A stretch of 64,000 bases of DNA, taken from assembly GCA_017537025.1 (NCBI GenBank), contig JAFWCB010000005.1:186001-250000 (forward strand), given 5' to 3'. Each line of letters begins with the position of its first letter. Positions within the stretch are counted from its first letter, which is position 1. This DNA is from Sediminibacterium sp. Its GTDB lineage: Bacteria; Bacteroidota; Bacteroidia; Chitinophagales; Chitinophagaceae. The notes beneath the pieces are model-generated. The model saw only the letters and a list, made by a program, of their open reading frames with translations, was not told the origin of the DNA and ran no database searches. The translations under genes and the position numbers were made by a program. This document shows, in pieces, positions 6,845 through 15,801 of this stretch.

Positions 6845-8386
6845 ATGAAAAATATTAACCGGCTAATCTATATATTGGCACTGGTGCGTTTTGCGATTCC
6901 TTTTGTGTTAGTTCCTTCATTTTACGAATTACATCGAGACGAATATTTGTATTGGTCGGAGTCCTTTCATTTAGCCTGGGGTTATATGGAAGTTCCGCCT
7001 ATGCTAAGTATTCTTGCTTATATATCAAATACCATTGGCAGCAACGCTTTTTGGCTGAAACTTTGGCCCGGTCTGTTTGGCTCCGTCTGCTTTATACTTA
7101 CAGCGCGTATGGCTATTAGTTTAGGGGGGAAAAGATTGGCAGTATGGCTTTGCTTTATTGCATTTGCTATTACCGGTTATATTCGATTATTCTATTTATT
7201 TCATCCGAATTTTTTAGATGTTTTTTTCTGGACATTAAGCGCCTATGCTATCTTCTTTTTTATTCGCACTCAAAATAATAAATGGCTCTATCTATTAGGT
7301 ATTGCTGTTGGTTTAGGTATGATGAGTAAGTATTCAATAGCTTTTTATACTGCAGCATTATTAATAGCTAGTGTGTTCACGCCGCAAAGAAAAATTTTTA
7401 TAAACAAACATTTTTATGGTGCGCTTGCAGTGGCTTTACTTATTTTTCTACCTAACCTAATATGGCAATACAATCACTTGTTTCCTATTGTAGCACATAT
7501 GCAAGAACTACAAGAAGAACAGTTACAATTTATAAGTCCACTTACATTTATCATCGGCCAAATACTCATGCTACTTCCTTGTTTATTTCTATGGGTACGT
7601 GGTTGGTACTTCGCAGCTTTTAACAAAGAGGGGAAACCATATAGAATATTTGCATGGGCTTACCTGTTTTTAATTACCCTATTGATTATTGGTCGCGGAA
7701 AAGATTATTATGCATTAGGAACCTATCCGGTATTACTTGCTTTCGGGAGTTATCAATTTGAGCAATACGTACAAAAACATAAAGTATGGTGGAGATACTT
7801 TCCAATAGCTATATGTTTTGCCATAGGGTTACTCATTTATCCGATATTATTACCTATCGGAAAACCCGAAAAACTATCAGCTTATTATAAGGCAGCAAGG
7901 TTTGATAAAGCAGGTGTACTTACCTGGGAAGATCGGAAAGTGCATGAACTACCACAAGATTTTGGGGATATGATTGGTTGGAGAGATTTAGCCGAAAAAA
8001 CAGCAGCTGTTTATAAAAGTTTACCTGTAGCAGAACAAGCACATACATTGATTTATTGCAGAGGATATTTCAGTGCTGGCGCCTTAAATTATCATGCTAA
8101 AGCATTGGGTTTGCCACAGGTGCATAGCGACGACGCTTCATTTTTATGGTGGATGCCCAATAAATATAATATCCGAAATTTAATTTTAGTGGGTCGTCGC
8201 ATACCGGATTCTACTGATAAAGTGTTTACACTTTTTGAAAAAAGAACTATTAAAGATTCATCTACCTTAGATTTATTTAGGGAGAAAGGAATGAAGATCA
8301 TTCTTTATGAGAATGGAAAAGATTCATTAAACACGATTATTGAAAAAGGTATTGCTGCTAAGAAGGCTCAATTTACGCGCCAATAA
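6845..8386 (+). CDS. Membrane glycosyltransferase of the PMT/ArnT type (GT39/GT83-like)
   Basis: This 513-residue protein has about ten or more hydrophobic segments in its first 360 residues and a soluble C-terminal domain. The first loop carries the acidic pair in [19 protein letters not shown], followed by PPMLSI, the usual signature of dolichyl/undecaprenyl-phosphate-sugar-dependent GT-C enzymes. Such proteins transfer a sugar from a lipid carrier to protein, lipid A or other envelope glycans on the periplasmic face. The acceptor cannot be told from sequence. It lies 29 bp after gltX and 23 bp before the next gene, so it may be co-transcribed. Confidence 0.8.
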   Translation: MKNINRLIYILALVRFAIPFVLVPSFYELHRDEYLYWSESFHLAWGYMEVPPMLSILAYISNTIGSNAFWLKLWPGLFGSVCFILTARMAISLGGKRLAVWLCFIAFAITGYIRLFYLFHPNFLDVFFWTLSAYAIFFFIRTQNNKWLYLLGIAVGLGMMSKYSIAFYTAALLIASVFTPQRKIFINKHFYGALAVALLIFLPNLIWQYNHLFPIVAHMQELQEEQLQFISPLTFIIGQILMLLPCLFLWVRGWYFAAFNKEGKPYRIFAWAYLFLITLLIIGRGKDYYALGTYPVLLAFGSYQFEQYVQKHKVWWRYFPIAICFAIGLLIYPILLPIGKPEKLSAYYKAARFDKAGVLTWEDRKVHELPQDFGDMIGWRDLAEKTAAVYKSLPVAEQAHTLIYCRGYFSAGALNYHAKALGLPQVHSDDASFLWWMPNKYNIRNLILVGRRIPDSTDKVFTLFEKRTIKDSSTLDLFREKGMKIILYENGKDSLNTIIEKGIAAKKAQFTRQ

Positions 8387-8409
8387 CTCATTTTTTGTAC
8401 TTTTACACC

Positions 8410-8826
8410 ATGCAAAAAACGGCTCGCCCCTTACGCGTATTGGTTGCTAAAGTTGGTTTAGATGGCCACGATCGTGGCGCTAAAGTGATTGCTACCGCAC
8501 TACGCGATGCGGGGATGGAAGTTATTTATACCGGATTGCGCCAAACACCTGAAATGGTTGTAAATGCTGCCTTACAGGAGGATGTTGATGCTATCGGTAT
8601 TAGTATTTTAAGTGGTGCGCATATGACCGTTTTCCCCAAAGTGATTGCTTTGATGAAAGAAAAGGGAATGCATGATGTTTTATTAACGGGAGGAGGTATT
8701 ATTCCTGATGATGATATGCAGGCATTACAAGATATGGGAGTGGGTAAGCTTTTCGCTCCAGGTACCCCAACTACACAAATCGCCAATTATATTCAAGAAT
8801 GGGTTACTGCAAATCGCAGTTTTTAA
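8410..8826 (+). CDS. Cobalamin-binding domain protein (methylmalonyl-CoA mutase C-terminal type)
   Basis: From the ATG at 8410 ([19 protein letters not shown]) the protein has 138 residues and is a single B12-binding Rossmann domain. It has the base-off/His-on signature DxHxxG in [10 protein letters not shown], then SxL in SILSGAH, then GGGIIPDDD. It matches the separate C-terminal domain of acyl-CoA mutases. It probably pairs with a mutase large subunit encoded elsewhere. Methylmalonyl-CoA epimerase in this window (33067) would serve the same pathway. An upstream in-frame ATG at 8395 adds five residues and looks less likely. Confidence 0.88.
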   Translation: MQKTARPLRVLVAKVGLDGHDRGAKVIATALRDAGMEVIYTGLRQTPEMVVNAALQEDVDAIGISILSGAHMTVFPKVIALMKEKGMHDVLLTGGGIIPDDDMQALQDMGVGKLFAPGTPTTQIANYIQEWVTANRSF

Positions 8827-8851
8827 GGTCACTTAATGATAAAATAAAGCT

Positions 8852-9631
8852 ATGCCATACGCTACTCTACTAACAACACTGGAAGAAGGTATTTTGATCG
8901 CTACTATTAATCGTCCGGATAAGTTAAATGCTTTAAACCAGCAAGTAATGAAAGATCTCAATAGTTTAATGGACGAGGTTGCCGCGAATACCGATATTAA
9001 ATCTGTAATCCTTACAGGCGCTGGAGAAAAAGCCTTTGTAGCAGGTGCGGATATCAGTGAGTTTGCCGGTGCCACAGCAGATGCAGGAAAAGCGTTAGCT
9101 AAAAAAGGGCAAGATATATTCTTTCGAATAGAAAAAAGCAATAAACCCATTGTTGCCGCAGTAAATGGTTTTGCACTTGGTGGTGGTTGCGAATTAGCGA
9201 TGAGTTGCCATTTTAGGATTGCTTCTCTTAATGCTAAATTCGGGCAACCGGAAGTAAACTTAGGATTGATTCCGGGATATGGCGGCACACAAAGATTAGT
9301 ACAACTTATAGGTAAAGGCAGAGCTATGGAATTATTGATGAGTGCCGGAATGATAGATGCTACTACAGCCTTACAATATGGGTTAGTAAATTACGTGGTA
9401 CCGCAAGAAGAACTACTTGCCAAAACAAAAGCCATACTTACCACTATCAATAGTAAAGCCCCACTTGCAGTAGCAGGTTGTATTAAAGCAGCTAATGCAG
9501 TATTTGATGAAACACAGGATGGTTATACTGTAGAAGTGAATGAATTTGGGAATTGCTTTATTACAGAAGATATGAAAGAAGGAACAACGGCTTTTCTAGA
9601 AAAAAGAAAAGCTATTTTTTCAGGGAAATAA
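8852..9631 (+). CDS. Enoyl-CoA hydratase/isomerase (crotonase family)
   Basis: This 259-residue crotonase-fold protein has the oxyanion-hole segments AFVAGADISEF and NGFALGGGCELAMSCHF, with the first catalytic Glu in GCELA. The second Glu lies in GQPEVNLGLIPGYGGTQRL. Both glutamates of true enoyl-CoA hydratases are therefore present, which favours hydration of trans-2-enoyl-CoA in beta-oxidation or a branched-chain pathway. It lies 26 bp after the cobalamin-binding gene and 21 bp before fumC, so the three probably share a transcript. Confidence 0.9.
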   Translation: MPYATLLTTLEEGILIATINRPDKLNALNQQVMKDLNSLMDEVAANTDIKSVILTGAGEKAFVAGADISEFAGATADAGKALAKKGQDIFFRIEKSNKPIVAAVNGFALGGGCELAMSCHFRIASLNAKFGQPEVNLGLIPGYGGTQRLVQLIGKGRAMELLMSAGMIDATTALQYGLVNYVVPQEELLAKTKAILTTINSKAPLAVAGCIKAANAVFDETQDGYTVEVNEFGNCFITEDMKEGTTAFLEKRKAIFSGK

Positions 9632-9651
9632 GTAACGATTAAATACTATAT

Positions 9652-11052
9652 ATGGAATTCAGAATTGAAAAAGACACGATGGGTGAAGTGAGTGTACCGG
9701 CACATGTATATTGGGGTGCGCAAACGCAACGCAGTATTGAGAATTTCAAGATTGCACAGGATACGAATAAAATGCCTAAAGAAATTATTGAAGCTTTTGC
9801 TTATTTAAAAAAAGCAGCAGCCTTAACAAATTTAGATGCCGGTGTTTTAACTGCAGAAAAAGCAGAATTAATTGCTACAGTTTGTGATGAAATTATTGCC
9901 GGTAAACTAAACGATCAATTTCCATTAGTAGTTTGGCAAACAGGAAGTGGTACACAAAGTAATATGAATGTTAATGAAGTGATTGCCTATCGCGGACATG
10001 TACTAAAAGGGGGCTCATTAAATGATAAAGAGAAATTCTTACACCCTAATGATGATGTAAATAAATCACAATCATCTAATGATACTTTCCCAACTGCCAT
10101 GCATATTGCGGCTTATAAAATTCTATTAGAAGTAACCATACCGGGCATAGAAAAATTGAGAAATACACTTGCCGATAAAAGCAAGGCGTTCATGCATGTG
10201 GTGAAAATTGGCAGAACCCATTTTATGGATGCTACACCGTTAACAGTTGGACAAGAATTGAGCGGCTATGTTTCTCAATTAAATCATGGATTAAAAGCCA
10301 TTCATAATAGCCTAGCACACTTGAGTGAATTGGCACTGGGCGGTACAGCAGTAGGTACCGGTATCAATACGCCAAAAGGTTATGATGTTAATGTAGCAAA
10401 GCATATTGCCAACCTCACAAAATTACCTTTTGTAACTGCAGAGAATAAATTCGAAGCATTAGCAGCACATGATGCTATTGTAGAGGCACATGGCGCCTTA
10501 AAAACAGTTGCGGTGAGTTTAATGAAAATTGCAAATGATATTCGCATATTATCATCGGGCCCTCGGAGTGGTATTGGTGAATTATTTATTCCCGACAATG
10601 AACCCGGGTCTTCCATTATGCCGGGTAAAGTAAATCCAACACAGTGTGAAGCACTTACCATGATTGCAGCGCAGGTATTGGGTAATGATGTAGCCATTAA
10701 TATTGGTGGGGCTAATGGACATTTTGAATTGAATGTTTTTAAACCGGTGATGATTTATAATTTCTTACACAGTGCCCGATTAATTGGTGAAGGATGTGTG
10801 AGCTTTAATGATAAATGTGCAATAGGTATCGAACCTATTGAAGCTAATATCAAAAAACATGTTGATAATAGTTTGATGCTTGTAACTGCTTTGAATACAA
10901 AAATCGGTTACTACAAAGCAGCCGAAATTGCACAGAAAGCACATAAAGAAGGAACTACTTTAAAAGAAATGGCCGTAAAGCTTGGGTATCTTACTCCGGA
11001 AGAATTCGATCAGTGGGTAGTGCCGGGAAATATGGTGGGAGAAATTAAATAG
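9652..11052 (+). CDS. fumC: Class II fumarate hydratase
   Basis: This 466-residue enzyme of the aspartase/fumarase superfamily interconverts fumarate and malate in the TCA cycle. Visible motifs are [20 protein letters not shown] at the N-terminus, [31 protein letters not shown], and the family signature [15 protein letters not shown] at about residue 320. MGEVSVP and the full length favour FumC over argininosuccinate lyase or aspartase. A 57-bp hairpin starts 7 bp after the stop codon and may end transcription. Confidence 0.95.
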   Translation: MEFRIEKDTMGEVSVPAHVYWGAQTQRSIENFKIAQDTNKMPKEIIEAFAYLKKAAALTNLDAGVLTAEKAELIATVCDEIIAGKLNDQFPLVVWQTGSGTQSNMNVNEVIAYRGHVLKGGSLNDKEKFLHPNDDVNKSQSSNDTFPTAMHIAAYKILLEVTIPGIEKLRNTLADKSKAFMHVVKIGRTHFMDATPLTVGQELSGYVSQLNHGLKAIHNSLAHLSELALGGTAVGTGINTPKGYDVNVAKHIANLTKLPFVTAENKFEALAAHDAIVEAHGALKTVAVSLMKIANDIRILSSGPRSGIGELFIPDNEPGSSIMPGKVNPTQCEALTMIAAQVLGNDVAINIGGANGHFELNVFKPVMIYNFLHSARLIGEGCVSFNDKCAIGIEPIEANIKKHVDNSLMLVTALNTKIGYYKAAEIAQKAHKEGTTLKEMAVKLGYLTPEEFDQWVVPGNMVGEIK

Positions 11053-11058
11053 TTTTCT

Positions 11059-11115
11059 CTTAGCGTCTTTGCGCCTTAGCGATTATATTGAACGCAAAGT
11101 CGCGAAGACGCAAAG
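11059..11115. repeat. 57-bp hairpin repeat, 23-bp arms, 11-bp loop (copy 1)
   Basis: The left arm 11059-11081 is three 8-mer-like units of cttwgcgn. The right arm 11093-11115 is its imperfect complement. The loop is 11 bp of AT-rich sequence. An element with the same length, arm size and loop size lies at 38893-38949. Both sit within 7 bp of an upstream stop codon, so a transcription-end or mRNA-stabilising role is possible. Confidence 0.75.
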
Positions 11116-11130
11116 TATCAGTTCTAATGA

Positions 11131-12762
11131 CTATTGACCACTCACTCTTTTTCCTCCTATGAACGTAGCAGTAACTTTGGTATTTAGTATCTCTGTTGCT
11201 GCTATTTTCATGAGGTCTTTATCGAGTATGATGAAGTCGGCTTTTTTTCCTTTTTCTAAACTTCCTACTTCTTTTTCCATAAATCCGGCTTTAGCAGCCC
11301 AGATAGTCATACCCCGTAATGTTTGTTCGCGTGTAAGGGCATTTTCTATTTGAAAACCATCGGCAGGAAATCCTTTGGCATCTTTACGAACTACTGCTGC
11401 TAAAAAAGTTTTGAAAGGAGAAATATCTTCTACCGGAAAATCGGTACCCAAAGGGATCCATCCGTTTTGATCGAGTAATTGTTTAAAAGCATAAGCCCCT
11501 TTCATTCTTTCTTTACCTAAACGAGATTCAGCCCAATACATATCGCTGGTTCCGTGTGTGGGCTGAACAGAAGGAACAATTGATGCAGCACCAAATAAAT
11601 TAAAATCTTCCGGCGCTACAATTTGCGCATGTTCAATTCTCCACCGACGATCATTTTTTCCTTTTAAGTATTTATTATAAATAGTAAGTATGGTTCTATT
11701 GGCACTATCGCCAATTGCATGTGTACACATTTGAAAAGGAGAGTTAATAAGAACTTGTGCTAAAGAATCGTAATGAGAGGGATTACGCAATAAAAAGCCA
11801 CCCCACCCCGGTTGATCGGTATAATGTTTCAGCAAGCAAGCACCCCTGCTCCCTAAGGCACCGTCGGCATATACTTTCACTCCATTAACTAATAACTTAT
11901 CTGTTTTATAAACCCCTTTTTGAAGATAGTAACGAATATTATCGTTGTTATCACTTATGAGTACATGCAGACGCATGTGAAGTTTATCTTCTTTTTGCAG
12001 GGCATCGATCAACTCAATATCAGCTTTATTCAATCCACAATCAGTAATGGTAGTTAAGCCTTGTTCAAAGCAATTTTTTTGTGCAGCATTAAACCATTGT
12101 TCATATGCTGCTTTAGTGGGTGGTGGAATAATGTCGTAGATAGCATTATCGGCATTATCAATTAAAACGCCTGTAGCTTTTCCATTTTTAACAAGGATAT
12201 CGCCGCCTGTAATTGTTTGTCCAGCTTTTATACCTGCCAACTCCATAGCCTTATCATTGGCAATAGATGCGTGCCCATCTACCCGCGTAATCACTACCGG
12301 AATATTGGGGAAAGCAAGGTTTAGTAATTCGTTGGTGGGGAATTGTTTACCCGGCCAGTTATTTTGATCCCATCCTCTTCCTTGTATCCAAGATAAGTTG
12401 GGATGTGCAGCAGCAAAGGCTTTGATGCGATCCACCGTTTCTTCCCATGTTTTGGTACCAAATAAATTGGCTATAAAAAGAGAGCGGGCATAGCCCATAA
12501 AATGAGCATGGGCATCAATAAAACCCGGATAGATCGTAGCTCCCTTGGCATCGATTATTGAATCGGCTTTGTATAATTTATTGATTTCCTCATTCGTACC
12601 CGTAGCTATAATAATTCCATCTTTTATAGCCATGGCTTGTACCGTTGTAAATGAAGAGTCTGCCGTATAGATCACCCCATTTTGTACGATTGTATTTACT
12701 TTTTGAGCATTATTACAGGCTGAAAAAAAGACTAATAACAGAATATAGAAAATCGGTTTCAT
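11131..12762 (-). CDS. Lipoprotein amidohydrolase of the YtcJ type
   Basis: This 543-residue protein starts MKPIFYILLLVFFSACNNAQ, a lipoprotein signal with the lipobox Cys in FSAC. The mature part has GATIYPGFIDAHAHFMGY (HxH metal ligands of the amidohydrolase fold), DGHASIAN, VYADGALGSRGACLL, MCTHAIGDSANR and IPLGTDFPVEDISPF. This is the order of the amidohydrolase 3 / YtcJ family, metal-dependent hydrolases of unknown or amide-like substrates. It probably faces the periplasm. It lies 9 bp downstream of lspA on the same strand. Confidence 0.88.
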   Translation of the reverse strand: MKPIFYILLLVFFSACNNAQKVNTIVQNGVIYTADSSFTTVQAMAIKDGIIIATGTNEEINKLYKADSIIDAKGATIYPGFIDAHAHFMGYARSLFIANLFGTKTWEETVDRIKAFAAAHPNLSWIQGRGWDQNNWPGKQFPTNELLNLAFPNIPVVITRVDGHASIANDKAMELAGIKAGQTITGGDILVKNGKATGVLIDNADNAIYDIIPPPTKAAYEQWFNAAQKNCFEQGLTTITDCGLNKADIELIDALQKEDKLHMRLHVLISDNNDNIRYYLQKGVYKTDKLLVNGVKVYADGALGSRGACLLKHYTDQPGWGGFLLRNPSHYDSLAQVLINSPFQMCTHAIGDSANRTILTIYNKYLKGKNDRRWRIEHAQIVAPEDFNLFGAASIVPSVQPTHGTSDMYWAESRLGKERMKGAYAFKQLLDQNGWIPLGTDFPVEDISPFKTFLAAVVRKDAKGFPADGFQIENALTREQTLRGMTIWAAKAGFMEKEVGSLEKGKKADFIILDKDLMKIAATEILNTKVTATFIGGKRVSGQ

Positions 12763-12771
12763 GCGGCTTAT

Positions 12772-13449
12772 TTAAAATATCTGTGTTTTATCGTTTACCA
12801 AGGTATTGGTTTCGATGGTATGATGTTGAGGTTGCTCCTTTTTCTGCATCAGTTTATTTTGAAATAACAAGAGTACAATAACACCGGTAGAGATAGAGGC
12901 GTCGGCGAGATTAAAAACGGGTCGGAAGAATAAAAATTCATCACCTCCAACAAAAGGAAACCAAGATGGATAATGAGACTCAATGAGAGGGAAATAAAGC
13001 ATATCTACCACCCTGCCGTGAAACAGACCGGCATATCCGCCCGATGGTGGAAAAAGTTTCGCAATAGATTCAGGTACATAGGGAATACTATTATCAAAAA
13101 TGAGTCCGTAAAAAAGGCTATCAATTAAATTGCCTAAAGCACCGGCATAAATGAGTGCGGCACAAACAATAAAGCCGCGATGGTACTGTTTTTTTATAAA
13201 ATCTTTCAATAGAAAGCTACCCCAAATAACGGCTACTAATCTAAATAAGGTAAGTGCAATTTTACCAAAACCACCACCAAATTTCCAGCCCCAGGCCATG
13301 CCTTCATTTTCTACAAAATGAAGCCGGAACCAGTTACCAAGAATACGGTGTTCTTCTCCTTGATAATAATTGAGTTTAATATAAAATTTCAGTGCCTGAT
13401 CGGCGATTATAATGGCTGCTATTAAAAAGATGACTTGTTTCGCTTTCAC
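12772..13449 (-). CDS. lspA: Lipoprotein signal peptidase (signal peptidase II)
   Basis: This 225-residue membrane protease cleaves prolipoproteins before the lipid-modified Cys. Four hydrophobic segments are visible. The family motifs are ADQALKFYIK near the start, GALGNLIDSLFYG (first catalytic Asp) and FNLADASISTGV (second catalytic Asp). It is longer than the roughly 165-residue enterobacterial form because of a segment between GRVVDMLYFPL and FFRPVFNLAD, a feature I associate with Bacteroidota LspA. The many lipoproteins in this window are its likely substrates. Confidence 0.93.
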   Translation of the reverse strand: MKAKQVIFLIAAIIIADQALKFYIKLNYYQGEEHRILGNWFRLHFVENEGMAWGWKFGGGFGKIALTLFRLVAVIWGSFLLKDFIKKQYHRGFIVCAALIYAGALGNLIDSLFYGLIFDNSIPYVPESIAKLFPPSGGYAGLFHGRVVDMLYFPLIESHYPSWFPFVGGDEFLFFRPVFNLADASISTGVIVLLLFQNKLMQKKEQPQHHTIETNTLVNDKTQIF

Positions 13450-13482
13450 AATTTTTATTTCGCCAAATATACATGATACTGC

Positions 13483-15654
13483 TTAGTTTCTTCCATTCCT
13501 GCCACCTCTTCCGCCGCCACCCATGTTACCTCCAGCACCTCTATTACTCATGCCAGGCATGTTATTATTCATCCTTGGCATAGGATCCCTACCTCTAAAT
13601 ATATTATCCCTTTGTACACCCCGCTCGCGTTGTGTTTGGGCACGCTCTAATTGAGGGAGTTGATTCTGATGCATGGGTTGTACATTCCCCCAATTATTAT
13701 TGGCTCTTTGATTCCAATTATTTCTTTCCTGATCTCTTCTAAAAATATTTCCCTCTCTATCCGTTATAACATTATTAGATATAGACCGGTTATTGTTGTT
13801 CTGCATAATACGAGGATTAATAGTAGTACTAGTAGCCCCACGAACCCGATTATACACGTTAACATTATTGTTTACTGTATTATTATTACGAATAATATTA
13901 GTATTATAATTATTATTGATTACTACCGGACGATTACTCATGATATTCGGGTTACGAACAGCATAGCCACCCCAACCATAGTATCCTCCATTCCATCCCC
14001 ACACCCTAACCGGGGGAACATAACCAACAGGACCATACCAACCTCCCCAGCCCCAGGGCCTTCCCCAAGCACCACCCCATCCAAAACTCCAGCCGATATT
14101 AAAACTGGCATTCCAACCACTCCAAGGGTTATAACTAAATCCAAAACCCCAAGTAGCCGGACGGGGATAATAATTCACTCCATACCATGGATGATAATAC
14201 CAGCCGGTTCCATAAACCACCGTTGGACCAAAAACATAGTTACCTAAATAGCCGGGTGTGTACCCCATATAAACATAATCAGGTGTTGATTCGTATACAT
14301 AAACATAGCGTGTATTATAAGCATGATTGGTAGGCGGTATTTTATCTACATCCTGAGGTCTTTCATTAGCAACTGCATAAGGACCATTGGGGTTATCACT
14401 AACATACCACACCCCTTTATCACAGGCATAGTATTTTAAGTTAGACGCTTGCAAAACAGTGATATTACTGTTTTCTGCAACCCGCAAAGAGGTACCCTGA
14501 ATGGGAACAAATTTAGGTTTGCCATCGTATTCAATTTTTACGTTAGCAGTAGCTCTGCTTATTTTAGCAGTTTGTGGTATTTGCGCTTCAAGTACTGCTT
14601 CATTCGCTTCTTGTGTTCCTGCTACATGTGCCAGTACACCATCTTTTTCAGAACCTTTAGGAATTTTTGCGAAATCGGTGGGTAATTGATCTGCCGGAAT
14701 ATAACTCCAAGGACCATTCAAATCATTGGCACTATACCAACGACCTGCTAATAGGGTATATGTTTTTTGAGAATTGATATCTTTAAAAATTTCATCTAAA
14801 CTGTTATTGGCATAGAGTAAGTCGGTACCCCGAATAGGTGTATAATCGGCTTCACCTTCGGTTTGAATTAATTCTGCCGCTGTAGTTTTAACTATTATTG
14901 CAGTAGGATTAGCAGGCATTTGCTCTTTTTTATCCGCGGCAGCTTTCTGTTCTTGAGCTTTTACCTGCGCATCTATAGCAGATAATGAGCCGGGTAAATT
15001 TTGTACAACTTGATAATTACCCATCACTGTTAGTGCCTTATACCAAAAGCCACCGGCTCTTAAATAGTAGGCATTATCCGTAGGGTTTTTAAATATCAAA
15101 AAAGGGGTATTCATCACCCTATCGAATCCCATGTCTTTATCTCTAGCTATTTTAGGTTCACCATCAATAGTAACCAAGGTAGAAGGTGTAGTGGTATATA
15201 TTATTTCAGGAGGTGCTGTATTAAACCGGTCTTCTTTTTGTTGCTGTTCCTGTTTAATAGAGCTCAATAACTCATCTAAAGCAAATATAAGATCCATACC
15301 GGGTACTTGCGATTCAATAGCTTTTGTATAATCACTTGCATTGGTATTATCGCCAATTTTACTTTGTGTGATATGAATAGATTGCATTTCTACTGTTCTA
15401 TTCGCTTTATCGATATCTAAATGAGCAGTGAACCATATGGCGCCAAAAACCGGTTCACTTTTATTATTGGTTTTTACAGAAACAGCTGCTCTTGCCGTTA
15501 GCGTATTGCCTTGTAAATTTTCCGGCTGGGGCTGATAAATTGTGATTTGTGTTCCATTATTAGCATTAATTATTTGTGGCCAGTTACTGGTTTGTGCTTG
15601 AACAGCTACAGTTGTAATTATTAAGCAAAGGCAGAGTGTAAAAATATTTTTCAT
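13483..15654 (-). CDS. Secreted repeat protein with a Gly/Trp/Tyr- and Asn-rich C-terminal half
   Basis: This 723-residue protein has a clear signal peptide (MKNIFTLCLCLIITTVAVQA). Residues about 150-450 hold three imperfect copies of a unit that runs from a Val/Ile-rich strand over GEPxxxPIxGTxLLxAxN to a YxLxxGxWYxAxxxxGPW end. Residues about 460-570 are extremely rich in Gly, Trp and Tyr (GWYYHPWYGVNYYPRPATWG). The last 150 residues are Asn/Arg-rich and end in a Gly/Arg tail (GGGGRGGRNGRN). Similar proteins are sometimes labelled carbohydrate-binding family V/XII. No enzyme motif is seen; a cell-surface or matrix role is a guess. Confidence 0.75.
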   Translation of the reverse strand: MKNIFTLCLCLIITTVAVQAQTSNWPQIINANNGTQITIYQPQPENLQGNTLTARAAVSVKTNNKSEPVFGAIWFTAHLDIDKANRTVEMQSIHITQSKIGDNTNASDYTKAIESQVPGMDLIFALDELLSSIKQEQQQKEDRFNTAPPEIIYTTTPSTLVTIDGEPKIARDKDMGFDRVMNTPFLIFKNPTDNAYYLRAGGFWYKALTVMGNYQVVQNLPGSLSAIDAQVKAQEQKAAADKKEQMPANPTAIIVKTTAAELIQTEGEADYTPIRGTDLLYANNSLDEIFKDINSQKTYTLLAGRWYSANDLNGPWSYIPADQLPTDFAKIPKGSEKDGVLAHVAGTQEANEAVLEAQIPQTAKISRATANVKIEYDGKPKFVPIQGTSLRVAENSNITVLQASNLKYYACDKGVWYVSDNPNGPYAVANERPQDVDKIPPTNHAYNTRYVYVYESTPDYVYMGYTPGYLGNYVFGPTVVYGTGWYYHPWYGVNYYPRPATWGFGFSYNPWSGWNASFNIGWSFGWGGAWGRPWGWGGWYGPVGYVPPVRVWGWNGGYYGWGGYAVRNPNIMSNRPVVINNNYNTNIIRNNNTVNNNVNVYNRVRGATSTTINPRIMQNNNNRSISNNVITDREGNIFRRDQERNNWNQRANNNWGNVQPMHQNQLPQLERAQTQRERGVQRDNIFRGRDPMPRMNNNMPGMSNRGAGGNMGGGGRGGRNGRN

Positions 15655-15737
15655 GTTGGAGCATTTGTATGTATCTGACCAAAAAATATTGCCAAAGCTT
15701 AATCTTTATTAAATTTTATAGTTTTTTTAATAAAAAA

Positions 15738-15761
15738 CCCGTGAGGTAGAAACCCCACGGG
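15738..15761 (-). terminator. Rho-independent terminator of the gene at 15802
   Basis: Read on the minus strand, the stem cccgtgggg/cctcacggg with loop tttcta is followed by ttttttatt. It lies 41 bp after the stop codon of the minus-strand gene. On the plus strand the same hairpin is followed by 18 nt and a 51-nt ORF at 15780-15830 (MRKMKLLITLVFYLFE), matching the layout at 1877-1969. Confidence 0.7.
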
Positions 15762-15801
15762 AACTGCTATTTAACAATTATGAGAAAAATGAAGCTATTG
15801 A

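Noticed and set aside
13651-14247. 198-residue open frame on the plus strand
   Set aside because: It is antisense to the Gly/Trp- and Asn-rich part of the secreted protein and rich in Ile/Thr/Ser only because of that codon composition.
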